Origin: an uncultured Collinsella sp.
Lineage (GTDB): Bacteria; Actinomycetota; Coriobacteriia; Coriobacteriales; Coriobacteriaceae
Reading direction: 5' to 3'
Assembly: GCA_947642445.1 (NCBI GenBank)
Contig: CANRSF010000003.1
Coordinates: 1 to 64,000 of the forward strand
Length of the DNA stretch: 64,000 nucleotides
Part shown: positions 42,462 through 51,216 of the stretch, one piece after another
Numbering within the stretch: position 1 is the first letter of the stretch
How the letters are laid out: the number at the start of each line of letters is the position of its first letter
Notes under the pieces: model-generated
What the model was told of the DNA's origin: nothing
Databases searched by the model: none
Seen by the model: only the letters and a program-made list of their open reading frames with translations
Translations under genes and position numbers: made by a program

Positions 42462-43262
42462 ATGGAATACTCGATCATCCAGGTCGCTCTGGTCTTCATC
42501 GTCACGTTCGTCGCGGCAATCGACCAGTTCAACTTCCTCGAGTCTCTCTATCAGCCCATCGTCACCGGCGCCGTCATCGGTCTTATCCTTGGCGACCTCA
42601 ACACCGGTCTTCTCGTGGGTGGTACTTATCAGCTCATGACGATCGGCAACATGCCGATCGGAGGCGCTCAGCCGCCTAACGCCGTCATCGGCGGCATCAT
42701 GGCAGCCATTCTCGCTATCGCTACGGGCCTCGAGCCCAACGCGGCAGTCGGCCTTGCCATTCCGTTCGCTCTGCTTGGTCAGCTCGGCGTTACCCTGGTC
42801 TTCACGCTTATGTCGCCCCTGATGTCCTCCGCGGACAACATGGCTCATAACGCTGACACCAAGGGCATCGAGCGTCTGAACTACTTCGCCATGGCTTTGC
42901 TCGGCCTGATCTTCGCTGTCGTCGTCACCCTGTTCTTCATCGCTGGCGCTACCATCGGTCAGACCATCGCTTCCGCCATCCCGACTTGGCTGCAGACCGG
43001 TCTGTCCGCTGCAGGCGGCATGATGCGCTTCGTCGGCTTCGCCGTCCTGCTCAAGGTTATGATGAACCGCGATATGTGGGGCTTCTTCCTCATGGGCTTT
43101 GGCCTCGCGCTCATCACCGTTGCCAACGATTCTCTGGCAACCCCTGCCCTGCTCATCCTCGCTCTCATCGGCTTCGGCATCGCTTTCTGGGACTTCCAGC
43201 AGCAGACCGAGCTGAAGGGTGCAGCTGTTTCTGACGGAGGTGACTTCGAAGATGGCATCTAA
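42462..43262 (+). CDS. PTS EIIC component, mannose family
   Basis: A 266-residue membrane channel subunit with seven to eight hydrophobic segments. The signature GGTYQLMTIGNMPIGGAQPPNAVIGG (about residues 53-78) is the EIIC-Man pattern. The soluble C-terminus is acidic. ATG follows AAAGGAGG; it overlaps the EIID start by 11 bases. Confidence 0.94.
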   Translation: MEYSIIQVALVFIVTFVAAIDQFNFLESLYQPIVTGAVIGLILGDLNTGLLVGGTYQLMTIGNMPIGGAQPPNAVIGGIMAAILAIATGLEPNAAVGLAIPFALLGQLGVTLVFTLMSPLMSSADNMAHNADTKGIERLNYFAMALLGLIFAVVVTLFFIAGATIGQTIASAIPTWLQTGLSAAGGMMRFVGFAVLLKVMMNRDMWGFFLMGFGLALITVANDSLATPALLILALIGFGIAFWDFQQQTELKGAAVSDGGDFEDGI

Positions 43263-44334
43263 TGAGTATGTGATCCCGGAGCACTACGAGGATCTCACTC
43301 CTGCTCCGCAGCTCGACCAGAAGACCCTCAACAAGATGGCTTGGCGCTCCTGCTTCCTGCAGGCATCGTTCAACTACGAGCGCATGCAGGCCGCTGGCTG
43401 GCTTTACTCCATCATCCCCGGTCTGGAGAAGATCCACACCAACAAGAACGACCTCGCGGCTTCCATGAGCCACAACCTGGAGTTCTTCAACACCCACCCG
43501 TTCCTCGTCACCTTTGTTATGGGTATCGTGCTTTCGCTCGAGCAGAACAAGGTTGACATCCCCACGATCCGCGCCGTCCGCGTCGCCGCAATGGGCCCGC
43601 TCGGTGGTATCGGTGACGCCCTGTTCTGGCTGACGCTCGTGCCTATCACGGCCGGCATCACCTCCAACATGGCCATCAACGGCAACGCCGCTGCGCCGAT
43701 CATCTTCCTGGTGATCTTCAACGTCGTCCAGTTCGCTCTGCGCTTCTGGCTCATGAACTGGTCCTACAAGCTTGGCACCAGCGCTATTGACGCTCTGACT
43801 GCCAACATGCAGGCCTTCACGCGTGCCGCTTCCATCATGGGCGTCTTCGTCGTCGGTTGCCTGGTCGTCACCATGGGTGGCACCCAGATCAACCTCCAGA
43901 TCCCCAACGGCACCACCCGTGGCCTCTCCGCTACTACCGTGATCGTCTCCGAGAAGGAGGCCGAGAACTTCACCGGTATGGAGGGCATCGATACCGAGAC
44001 CGCTGAGGCCGGTACCATCGCCATGACCGATGAGGACGGCAACGCCCTCACCGCTTCCGATGCCGACGGCAACGCTGTCGAGTGCGGCGTCACCGATCTG
44101 GGCAACGGCATGGAGTCCGTTACCTACGGCACCGTCACCGAGGATCCGGTCAACTTCTCCGTTGCCGACACCCTCAACACCATCGTCCCGAAGCTCGTCC
44201 CGCTTATGCTTACGCTGCTGCTTTACTACATGTTCGCTAAGCACAGCTGGACCCCGACCAAGGGCATTCTGCTGCTCTTCGTCCTGGGCATCCTGGGCGC
44301 TGGCCCGCTTGGTCTCTGGCCGAGCATCTGGTAA
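43252..44334 (+). CDS. PTS EIID component, mannose family
   Basis: A 360-residue EIID (usual length 260-300). LNKMAWRSCFLQASFNYERMQAAGWLYSIIP and the AMGPLGGIGDALFWLTLVP signature are typical. Between the membrane part and the last two helices it has an insert (about residues 225-300) of Thr/Glu/Asp-rich, probably surface-exposed sequence (EAENFTGMEGIDTE...). ATG 43252 follows GGAGGT and lies in the end of EIIC. Last gene of the PTS operon; a terminator follows. Confidence 0.94.
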   Translation: MASNEYVIPEHYEDLTPAPQLDQKTLNKMAWRSCFLQASFNYERMQAAGWLYSIIPGLEKIHTNKNDLAASMSHNLEFFNTHPFLVTFVMGIVLSLEQNKVDIPTIRAVRVAAMGPLGGIGDALFWLTLVPITAGITSNMAINGNAAAPIIFLVIFNVVQFALRFWLMNWSYKLGTSAIDALTANMQAFTRAASIMGVFVVGCLVVTMGGTQINLQIPNGTTRGLSATTVIVSEKEAENFTGMEGIDTETAEAGTIAMTDEDGNALTASDADGNAVECGVTDLGNGMESVTYGTVTEDPVNFSVADTLNTIVPKLVPLMLTLLLYYMFAKHSWTPTKGILLLFVLGILGAGPLGLWPSIW

Positions 44335-44400
44335 GGCTCTAGCTTGAGGGGTGTGTCCCTACGCGGCTCACACCCCGACCCCTTAAGCCATGTGTATGTT

Positions 44401-44434
44401 AAAAGCCGCGTGCTCGAAAGAGCGCGCGGCTTTT
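44401..44434 (+). terminator. Terminator of the PTS operon
   Basis: AAAAGCCGCGTGCTC pairs with GAGCGCGCGGCTTTT around GAAA. Confidence 0.9.
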
Positions 44435-44519
44435 GTTTTCTTGATGATTCGGGTGTTGCGGACTGATAATGCTTAACACCCTAGGTAGTTAGCCGAATTC
44501 GAGCAAAAGGGAGGATAGG

Positions 44520-45251
44520 ATGGCGATCGGAGCGCGTAAGCAACCGCTGTACGATCAGCTGGTCGATATTCTGACCGAAAAGATTGACCATGAATATCGC
44601 GCCGGTGACATGATTCCTTCCGAGCGCGAACTTTCGGAGCGCTATGGTCTCTCGCGCACTACGGTACGCCTGGCTCTGCAGGAACTGGAGCGTTTAGGAC
44701 TGGTGGTTCGGCAGCACGGTCGCGGTACCTTTGTGACCGACCGTTCGGCAAAGGCAACCAATCTTATGCAGTCCTACAGCTTTACCGAGCAGATGCGCGC
44801 GATGGGTCGCGACCCCGAGACCACGATTCTCGAGTTTTGCGAGATGGAGGCCGATAAGAATCTGGCCGAGCATATGGGATTGCGTATCGGTGATCGCATT
44901 TTTAAGCTTAAGCGCCTTCGTTCTGCCGACAACATGCCCATGATGGTCGAACGCAGCTATCTACCGGTTCGTCAATTTCTGTCCCTAAAGCGACCGCTGC
45001 TGGAGCGTAAGCCGCTTTACGATGTGATTGAGCAAGACTTTCAGCAAAAGATACGCGTGGCCGAAGAGGAGTTCTATGCGAGCATAGCCCGTCCCACCGA
45101 TGCCCATCTTTTGGGAATTGTCGAGGGTTCGCCTGTGCTCGACTTGGTCAGGACTACTTATAACGAGTCATACGAGGTTGTGGAGTATACACTCTCGGTT
45201 GCTCGTGCCGATCAGTTTAAATACAAGGTTTATCACCAGCGTAGCGACTAG
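44520..45251 (+). CDS. GntR-family regulator, HutC/UTRA type (NagR/AgaR2-like)
   Basis: A 243-residue repressor or activator. The winged helix (about 8-75) has MIPSERELSERYGLSRTTVRLALQELERLGLVVRQHGRGTFV; the UTRA domain follows (FEQ..., LKRLRSADNMPMMVERSYLP, SPVLDLVRTTYNESYEVVEYTLSVAR). It is the only such gene in the amino-sugar region and lies between two copies of TGGTTACTACCA, so it is the obvious candidate to bind them; the ligand would be a phosphorylated amino sugar. The ATG follows GGGAGG. Confidence 0.9.
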   Translation: MAIGARKQPLYDQLVDILTEKIDHEYRAGDMIPSERELSERYGLSRTTVRLALQELERLGLVVRQHGRGTFVTDRSAKATNLMQSYSFTEQMRAMGRDPETTILEFCEMEADKNLAEHMGLRIGDRIFKLKRLRSADNMPMMVERSYLPVRQFLSLKRPLLERKPLYDVIEQDFQQKIRVAEEEFYASIARPTDAHLLGIVEGSPVLDLVRTTYNESYEVVEYTLSVARADQFKYKVYHQRSD

Positions 45252-45291
45252 TGTTCGCATTGTTTCCATATGATGATTCTTTGCATTTAAC

Positions 45292-45326
45292 TGGTTACTA
45301 CCAGATAACCAACCGAAGTGTATAAT
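45292..45326 (+). promoter_or_regulatory. agaS promoter with NagR/DasR-like operator
   Basis: TGGTTACTACCA (45292-45303), flanked as AAC...GAT, overlaps the -35 region of a promoter whose -10 is the consensus TATAAT at 45321-45326. It is the same 12-mer as at 40999-41010. Confidence 0.7.
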
Positions 45327-45365
45327 TGCACGTCAGAGGATTACTTCTAGAGAGAGGTATTAGAA

Positions 45366-46532
45366 ATGTTCGAGAAGAGTGTCGAGGAGCTCACCGAGCT
45401 CGGCGCCCAGATCACCACGGCCGAGATTGCTCAGCAGCCCGAGCTTTGGCGTGATACGCTCAACATCTATCGCGAGAGCAAGGAGGCCATCGAGGCCTTT
45501 CTGGCCGAGGCTCGCGCTATGGGCGAGGGCCGTCTGTCCGTTGTCTTCACCGGTGCCGGTACGTCCGACTATGTTGGCGATACCTGCGCCCCGTACCTGC
45601 GTCACGCTGGCAACACTGATCTCTACGACTTTAAGCCCATCGCCACGACCGATATCGTGAGCGCCCCGCGCGACTTCCTGCGCGCCGAGGATCCCACGCT
45701 CGTGGTTTCCTTTGCCCGCTCCGGCAACAGCCCCGAGAGCCTTGCTGCCGTCGCCGTTGCCAAGGAGCTCGTCCACAACGTCAAGTTCCTCAACATCACC
45801 TGCGCTCCCGAGGGCAAGCTCGCTGTCGAGTCCGCTGATGACCCCAATGCGCTGACACTGCTCATCCCGCGCGCCAACGACAAGGGCTTCGCCATGACCG
45901 GTTCCTACACCTGCATGACCCTGCTCTCCACCCTTATTTTCGACACTGCCTCTGACGAGCAGAAGGCCGAGTGGGTCGAGACCATCGCCAAGATGGGCGA
46001 GGAGGTTATCGCTCGCGAGTCCGAGGTCGCCGATTACCTCGCTGGCGACTTCAACCGCGTGACCTACCTGGGCTCTGGCTCCTTTGGCGGCCTTGCTCAG
46101 GAGAGCCAGCTTAAGATTCTCGAGCTCGCTCACGGTCTGGTCGCTACTTCTTACGACACCTCTATGGGTTATCGTCACGGACCCAAGTCCTTCGTCGACG
46201 ATAAGACGCTCGTCTTCGTGTTCGTTAACAACGACGCCTACACCCGTCAGTACGACATCGACATCCTCAACGAGATCGGTGGCGACAAGATCGCTCAGCA
46301 CACCGTCGCCGTTCAGCAGGAAGGTGCCACCGTCTATGAGGGTGAGTCCTTCACCTTTAAGGGCTACGAGGCGCTTCCCGAGGGCTACCTTGCTCTGCCG
46401 TTCGTGATGTTTGCCCAGGCTATCAGCCTGCTCAACTCCGTGCGTGTGGGCAACACGCCCGATACGCCGAGCCCCACCGGCACGGTCAACCGCGTGGTTA
46501 AGGGCGTGACGATTCACCCCTTCACCGCTTAA
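45366..46532 (+). CDS. agaS: AgaS-type SIS-domain sugar isomerase/deaminase
   Basis: A 388-residue protein with two SIS domains. VVFTGAGTSDYVGDT and SFARSGNSPESLAAV mark the first, YLGSGSFGGLAQESQLKILEL and YRHGPKSFVDDKTLVFVFV the second. AgaS converts galactosamine-6-phosphate to tagatose-6-phosphate and ammonia. It fits the pathway with NagA and the PfkB kinase here. It has its own promoter with the shared operator, and a strong terminator after it. Confidence 0.94.
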   Translation: MFEKSVEELTELGAQITTAEIAQQPELWRDTLNIYRESKEAIEAFLAEARAMGEGRLSVVFTGAGTSDYVGDTCAPYLRHAGNTDLYDFKPIATTDIVSAPRDFLRAEDPTLVVSFARSGNSPESLAAVAVAKELVHNVKFLNITCAPEGKLAVESADDPNALTLLIPRANDKGFAMTGSYTCMTLLSTLIFDTASDEQKAEWVETIAKMGEEVIARESEVADYLAGDFNRVTYLGSGSFGGLAQESQLKILELAHGLVATSYDTSMGYRHGPKSFVDDKTLVFVFVNNDAYTRQYDIDILNEIGGDKIAQHTVAVQQEGATVYEGESFTFKGYEALPEGYLALPFVMFAQAISLLNSVRVGNTPDTPSPTGTVNRVVKGVTIHPFTA

Positions 46533-46550
46533 TCGCGTCCCCCTGTAAGG

Positions 46551-46586
46551 GCGCCCGTCCGCTCATAACGGCGGGCGGGCGCTTTT
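46551..46586 (+). terminator. Terminator of agaS
   Basis: GCGCCCGTCCGC pairs with GCGGGCGGGCGC and is followed by TTTTT. Confidence 0.88.
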
Positions 46587-46650
46587 TGTTTTTACATGGA
46601 CCGGGTATAAGCATCACCACAGTCAACTGCTTTAGAAGCAAGGAGTGCAT

Positions 46651-47820
46651 ATGAGCACGTACGCAATTAAGGCTGACAAGTTCTTCTTGCCGGCAGGCCC
46701 GCAACTGGGCGGCTATCTTATGGTCGAGGATGGCGTCTTTGGCGCCTGGCAGGCCGACGAGCCCTCTTGCGAGATCAAGGACTACACGGGATCGTGGATC
46801 GCACCGGGTATGGTCGATACCCACATCCATGGCTTCTACAACCACTCAACTACCGATAACGACCCCGAGGGTATCGATATCAGCTCGACTGAGCTCGCCC
46901 GTCGCGGTACCACCAGCTGGCTACCCACGACGTTCACCGATGGCGTCGAGCAGATCAAGGACGCCTGCGCCGCCATCGCTCAGGCGGACGAGGGTCGCGG
47001 CCCCGACTTCTGCGGTGCTCGCATTCAGGGCATCTACCTGGAGGGCCCCTTCTTTACCATGAAGCACGTGGGCGCGCAGAACCCCGCTTATCTTATCGAT
47101 CCCTCCGAGGAGGTCTTTGATCAGTGGCAGGAGGCTGCGGGCGGTCGCATCGTTAAGAGCGCCATGGCGGCCGAGCGCGACGGTGCCGCTGCTTATGCGG
47201 CTGCTCTGAACGCCAAGGGTGTGGTGACCAGCATCGGTCACTCCGACGCCACCTACGATGAGTGCATCGCCGCCATCAACGCCGGTGCCAGCTGCTTTAC
47301 GCATACCTATAACGGCCAGCGCGGGCTGCATCACCGTGAGCCCGGTGTCGTGGGTGCTGCTATGTCCACGTCCGAGACCTACGCCGAGATCATCTGTGAC
47401 GGCAAGCACGTAAACCCTGCCGCCATCAAGGCGCTGCTGCAGGCCAAGGGCTGGCAGCACACGGTACTCATCACCGACTGCCTGGGCTGCGGCGGCATGC
47501 CCGAGGGCAGCTACACCAGCGGCGGCATGGACGTCATCATGAAGGACAACCTGTGCTGGCTCGCCGATGGCAAGAGCATTGCCGGTTCGGTGCTCACGCT
47601 TGCCCAGGGCGTCAAGAACATCGTCGACTGGGGCATCGCCAGCGCCGATATCGCCATTCGCATGGCAACCGAGGTGCCGGCACGCTCCGCGCACATCGAG
47701 GATAAGTGCGGCAGCATCATGCCGGGTCGCGACGCCGACTTTGTCGTGTTCGACCATGAGCTCACCCTCGTCGAGACGTATGTTGGCGGCCAGAGCGTCG
47801 GCAACGCCTTTACCGAGTAA
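46651..47820 (+). CDS. nagA: N-acetylglucosamine-6-phosphate (or GalNAc-6-P) deacetylase
   Basis: A 389-residue amidohydrolase. Metal-binding VDTHIHGFYNHST (about 55-67), the EGPFFTMKHVGAQNP segment, the histidine in SIGHSDATYDEC, THTYNGQRGLHHREPG and the catalytic aspartate in LITDCLGCGGMPEGSY are in place. It removes the acetyl group of the phosphorylated amino sugar; whether GlcNAc-6-P or GalNAc-6-P is preferred cannot be read from sequence. ATG 46651 follows AGGAG. A diverged fragment of a second copy lies at 50548-50679. Confidence 0.94.
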   Translation: MSTYAIKADKFFLPAGPQLGGYLMVEDGVFGAWQADEPSCEIKDYTGSWIAPGMVDTHIHGFYNHSTTDNDPEGIDISSTELARRGTTSWLPTTFTDGVEQIKDACAAIAQADEGRGPDFCGARIQGIYLEGPFFTMKHVGAQNPAYLIDPSEEVFDQWQEAAGGRIVKSAMAAERDGAAAYAAALNAKGVVTSIGHSDATYDECIAAINAGASCFTHTYNGQRGLHHREPGVVGAAMSTSETYAEIICDGKHVNPAAIKALLQAKGWQHTVLITDCLGCGGMPEGSYTSGGMDVIMKDNLCWLADGKSIAGSVLTLAQGVKNIVDWGIASADIAIRMATEVPARSAHIEDKCGSIMPGRDADFVVFDHELTLVETYVGGQSVGNAFTE

Positions 47821-47832
47821 CGAAAGAAAAAG

Positions 47833-47864
47833 ACGGCGGGCCCGAATCTGCTCGGACCCGCCGT
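47833..47864. terminator. Bidirectional terminator between nagA and flavodoxin gene
   Basis: ACGGCGGG(C)CCGA pairs with TCGG(A)CCCGCCGT around ATCTGC; A-rich sequence on the left serves the minus strand. Confidence 0.8.
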
Positions 47865-47895
47865 ACGGGTTAAACGCTCAAAAGCACCTTTACAG

Positions 47896-48480
47896 TTACA
47901 GCTTGCTAGCGATTTTCTTTGCCGTACGCTTAACGCCGGCCACCAGGCCTCCTGCAGGATGCTCCTTCTCGTATGCTAGGCGCTTCTCGCGCTTGGCGTA
48001 CTCTTCGACGATGATGTCTCCATACTCGTCTTCGATCTTGTCGAAGAAGTCGACGGCACCCTTAATTTCCTCAGCGGTCGGGTGCCCCTTTTGGACACCG
48101 CCGGCGAGTTTGAACGGCCCCCACGTATCAAAGCCGGGGCAGCCGTAGACACCCATAAAGATGGCCTGCCTCATGCGGCAGATGCCATCGATATCCTTGC
48201 CGTACCACTTGTTTTTGCCACCGTAGGTCATAAGGCCAAACACCTTGTCCTGCGGCTGCAACACGTTAGTGAGCACGCGTGCCATGTCCTTGTCGATCTC
48301 GGAGTAATAGATGCCCGTGGCGACACCAATCAGATGGTATTCGTGCAGGTTGGGATACTCGTTTTTGCCGAGTGTTTTCACGTCGAGGGTATCGATTTCG
48401 GGGTGCGCCTCGACGATGGCGTCCACGAGCTTTTTCGTATTGCCGTGGTGGCGTGAGGCATAAAGAATGATGGTTCGCAT
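47896..48480 (-). CDS. Flavodoxin-domain protein
   Basis: A 194-residue flavodoxin-like protein. The FMN phosphate loop is seen in LYASRHHGNTKKLVDAI (residues 6-22); further strands are HLIGVATGIYYSEI and KVFGLMTYGGKN, where the flavin ring would bind. The C-terminal ~50 residues are basic and helical (KREKRLAYEKEH, KRTAKKIASKL), longer than a plain flavodoxin. Likely an electron carrier or protoporphyrinogen-oxidase-like flavoprotein. Its ATG is at 48480 after GAAAGG. It does not obviously belong to sugar use. Confidence 0.82.
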   Translation of the reverse strand: MRTIILYASRHHGNTKKLVDAIVEAHPEIDTLDVKTLGKNEYPNLHEYHLIGVATGIYYSEIDKDMARVLTNVLQPQDKVFGLMTYGGKNKWYGKDIDGICRMRQAIFMGVYGCPGFDTWGPFKLAGGVQKGHPTAEEIKGAVDFFDKIEDEYGDIIVEEYAKREKRLAYEKEHPAGGLVAGVKRTAKKIASKL

Positions 48481-48637
48481 AAGAAGGCCTTTCAGCTGTA
48501 ATTGCATCAATGTCTGTATGGTACCCCGTTACATGGCCGGGATACCGGACGCATCGATGAGCGTGCGGGTTTGTTCTATGGTTAGGATTGAAACGGGCGC
48601 TTGCGTGAAATAAAGCAGTTGTTCGAAAGGATGGGTA

Positions 48638-49519
48638 ATGGAATACGCTCTCTCCAACGATTCGATTTCTATTAAGGTTTCCACGGCTGGTGGCTCGTTT
48701 ACCTCGATTGAGGCCGGAGGTCGCGAGTACTTGTGGCAGGGTGATCCCACCGTGTGGTCCGGCCAGGCGCCGATTTGCTTCCCGATTTGCGGAGGCTTGC
48801 GCGACAACAGCGCCATGACGTTTGCCGGGCATCATGTAAAGCTCGCTCGCCACGGCTTTGCGCGCAAGCAGGAGTGGAAGCTGCTGAGCCAAGGCGAGAA
48901 CGAGTTGGCTATGTGCCTGGCTTCGGAGGATAACGCCGCGCTGCTGAGCGATTATCCGTATCCGTTTAGGCTCGTCGCCCGCTATACGCTCGAGGACGCC
49001 GCCGTGCGTGTCTCCTATGAGGTTACCAACGAGGGCACCGAGGATATGCCGTTCTTTATCGGTGGGCATCCCGGCTTTAGGTGCCCGCTCGATGAGGGCG
49101 AGGCCTATACGGACTACGAGTTGCGCTTTGAGAAAGAAGAGGCTGCAGAGCTTTGCACCGCTGTCCCTTCGACTGGCTTGATTGACGTGGACAAGCGCTC
49201 CAAGAACCCCATGGTGGGAAAGACGCTGCCCCTGTCGCACGAGCTCTTCGATTTTGCGGAGACCATCTTTGACGTGCTCGAGAGCCGCCAGGTCACGCTT
49301 TCCAAAAAGGGCGAGGACAAGGGCGTCCGCCTGAGCTTTGAGGGCTTCCCATATCTCATTGTGTGGAGCAAGCCCGAGGGTGATTTTGTGGCAGTTGAGC
49401 CTTGGGGCGGCCTTTCGACCTGCTCCGATGAGGACGACGTGCTTGAGCATAAGCGTGGCTGCCTTGTCGCCAAGCCCAAGGAGACCGTCGTTCGCTCGTT
49501 CACGATTGAGATTCTGTAA
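48638..49519 (+). CDS. Aldose 1-epimerase family protein (LacX-like)
   Basis: A 293-residue beta-sandwich sugar epimerase of the LacX/YeaD branch. Signatures: QAPICFPICGGLRDN near residues 44-58, the histidine in RHGFARKQEW, FIGGHPGFRCPL with the catalytic-type histidine, and the glutamate in VAVEPWGGLSTC. LacX genes accompany tagatose-6-phosphate pathway genes in lactic acid bacteria, and here the kinase gene follows 59 bases later. Confidence 0.9.
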   Translation: MEYALSNDSISIKVSTAGGSFTSIEAGGREYLWQGDPTVWSGQAPICFPICGGLRDNSAMTFAGHHVKLARHGFARKQEWKLLSQGENELAMCLASEDNAALLSDYPYPFRLVARYTLEDAAVRVSYEVTNEGTEDMPFFIGGHPGFRCPLDEGEAYTDYELRFEKEEAAELCTAVPSTGLIDVDKRSKNPMVGKTLPLSHELFDFAETIFDVLESRQVTLSKKGEDKGVRLSFEGFPYLIVWSKPEGDFVAVEPWGGLSTCSDEDDVLEHKRGCLVAKPKETVVRSFTIEIL

Positions 49520-49578
49520 TTCCGTTTTGTCGACTCGTATCGCGAGGCACAAGGAGCCTGCGAGATAAGGAGCTAAAA

Positions 49579-50514
49579 ATGATCCTCACCGTTACGATGA
49601 ACCCGTCCGTCGATACACGCTATCAGCTCGATGAGCTCATTATCGACGACGTTAACCGTGTGACGCCCGAAAAGACCGCCGGCGGCAAGGGTCTCAACGT
49701 GGCCCGTGTACTGGGTCAGCTGGGCGACGACGTTGTGGCAACCGGTCTACTCGGCGGCCACATGGGCGCCTACATGGCCGAGCTCATGGATGCCAACGGC
49801 ATTAAGAATGATTTTGTACCCATCAAGGGCGAGACTCGCATTTGCCTTAACATCCTCCACGCCGGCAACCAGACCGAGCTACTCGAGAGCGGCCCGACGA
49901 TTGCCCCCGAGGAGCTCGATGCCTTTACCGCCAAGTTCGCCGAGCTTGCGAGCAAGGCCGCTGTCGTTACCATTTCGGGTTCGCTGCCCCGCGGTGTCGA
50001 GGCAGACTACTATGCCAAGATCACGGGCATTGCCGAGAACGCCGGCGCCAAGGTGCTGCTTGATACCTCGGGTGCTTCGCTCGAGGCCGCCCTTAAGTCC
50101 GAAATTAAGCCCGAGCTGGTCAAGCCTAACCTGACCGAGATTAACGGCCTTCTGGGCACGAGCTTTACCACCGACGATGTGGACGAGCTCCGCGCCGCGC
50201 TCGCCTCTGATGCCCGCTTCTCCGATATTCCCTGGGTCGTCGTGTCCATGGGCGCTGCCGGCTCCGTGGGCTTCCATAATGGCCGTGCATTCCGCGCCAA
50301 GACCCCCGATATCCCCGCCGTTAACGCTACGGGCTCTGGCGATTCGACCATTGCCGGCTTCGCACATGCGATTGCTGCTGGCGCGGATGACGAGACGGTG
50401 CTGCGTACCGCCAACACCTGCGGCAAACTCAATGCCATGGATCCCATGACTGGCCATCTGGTCATGGACCGTTGGGACGAGGTCTACAACGGCGTTGTCG
50501 TGACCGAGCTGTAA
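49579..50514 (+). CDS. PfkB-family kinase, tagatose-6-phosphate kinase / 1-phosphofructokinase type
   Basis: A 311-residue kinase. LTVTMNPSVDTRYQLDE at the start, the family signature AGGKGLNVARVL (about 35-46) and the catalytic VNATGSGDSTIAGFAHA (about 252-268) are the LacC/FruK/PfkB pattern. Given AgaS upstream, which makes tagatose-6-phosphate, the most likely reaction is tagatose-6-phosphate to tagatose-1,6-bisphosphate (LacC). A 1-phosphofructokinase role cannot be excluded, but no fructose PTS is adjacent. Confidence 0.88.
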   Translation: MILTVTMNPSVDTRYQLDELIIDDVNRVTPEKTAGGKGLNVARVLGQLGDDVVATGLLGGHMGAYMAELMDANGIKNDFVPIKGETRICLNILHAGNQTELLESGPTIAPEELDAFTAKFAELASKAAVVTISGSLPRGVEADYYAKITGIAENAGAKVLLDTSGASLEAALKSEIKPELVKPNLTEINGLLGTSFTTDDVDELRAALASDARFSDIPWVVVSMGAAGSVGFHNGRAFRAKTPDIPAVNATGSGDSTIAGFAHAIAAGADDETVLRTANTCGKLNAMDPMTGHLVMDRWDEVYNGVVVTEL

Positions 50515-50547
50515 AAGCCTGGGCGTCGGCCCCGGCATTGCTTGCTA

Positions 50548-50679
50548 GCTCATGTCGACGACAAGTGCGGTAGCATTATGCTGGGGCGCGACGCCGAGTT
50601 TGTCGTATTCAATCCCGACCTTACCCTGGTCGAGACGTATGTGGGTGGCAACAGCGTCGGCAATGCGTTTGCCGAGTAG
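50548..50679 (+). pseudogene. Remnant of a second nagA (C-terminal 43 codons)
   Basis: In one frame the segment codes for DDKCGSIMLGRDAEFVVFN and then ...LTLVETYVGGNSVGNAF, ending at TAG. This matches the last ~43 residues of the NagA encoded at 46651-47820 (EDKCGSIMPGRDADFVVFD ... TLVETYVGGQSVGNAF) with about three quarters of bases alike. The rest of the gene is absent: the kinase stop is 34 bases upstream. It is thus a relic of a duplicated, diverged nagA deleted down to its 3' end. Confidence 0.85.
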
Positions 50680-50711
50680 CCGCCAAAGAAACGATCCGAG
50701 AGGGGATTTAA

Positions 50712-51185
50712 ATGATTTACGGTGCATTGGGCGATATCGAGGAATACCGCGGAATGCTCAAGGGTCTCGATGTGCTGATCGACTGGCTCGAGGAGAACGA
50801 CCCGGCAGAGCTCGAGGTCGGCAGCCATCCGATTCTGGGCGACAAGGTCTTTGCGAACGTCATGGCTCCCACGACGCGTCCCGAGGCCGAGGCTCACTAC
50901 GAGACGCATCAGCGCTATCACGACTTGCAGATTGACGTCGAGGGTCGTGAGGCCTTTAAGGTTGCCACGGGCAGCCTGACGCTGGTCCAGGAGTTTGACG
51001 AGAAGGACGACTACGACCTGGTCGATTCCGACGCTTCGATCGCCGGCGATCTTGCTGACGACAAGTTTGCACTGTTCGTTGCCGGCGAGCCTCACATGCC
51101 CACACTCGAGTTCCCGGGCGATGGCGCGCAGCCGGTCAAGAAGATCTGCTTTAAGCTGCTTGCCGACGCCTACTGGGAGGAGTAG
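50712..51185 (+). CDS. YhcH/YjgK/YiaL (NanQ/TabA-like) cupin-fold protein
   Basis: A 157-residue protein with the family pattern GDKVFANVMAPTTRP, YETHQRYHDLQIDVEGRE (a metal-site histidine cluster) and FALFVAGEPHMPTL with a final H for metal. Members include NanQ, a sialic-acid/amino-sugar anomerase, and TabA. This fits acetylated sugars as substrates of the locus. ATG after AGAGGGG. Confidence 0.88.
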   Translation: MIYGALGDIEEYRGMLKGLDVLIDWLEENDPAELEVGSHPILGDKVFANVMAPTTRPEAEAHYETHQRYHDLQIDVEGREAFKVATGSLTLVQEFDEKDDYDLVDSDASIAGDLADDKFALFVAGEPHMPTLEFPGDGAQPVKKICFKLLADAYWEE

Positions 51186-51216
51186 CGAGCTGCTCGGCTG
51201 AGCTGTTCGTCTGATG

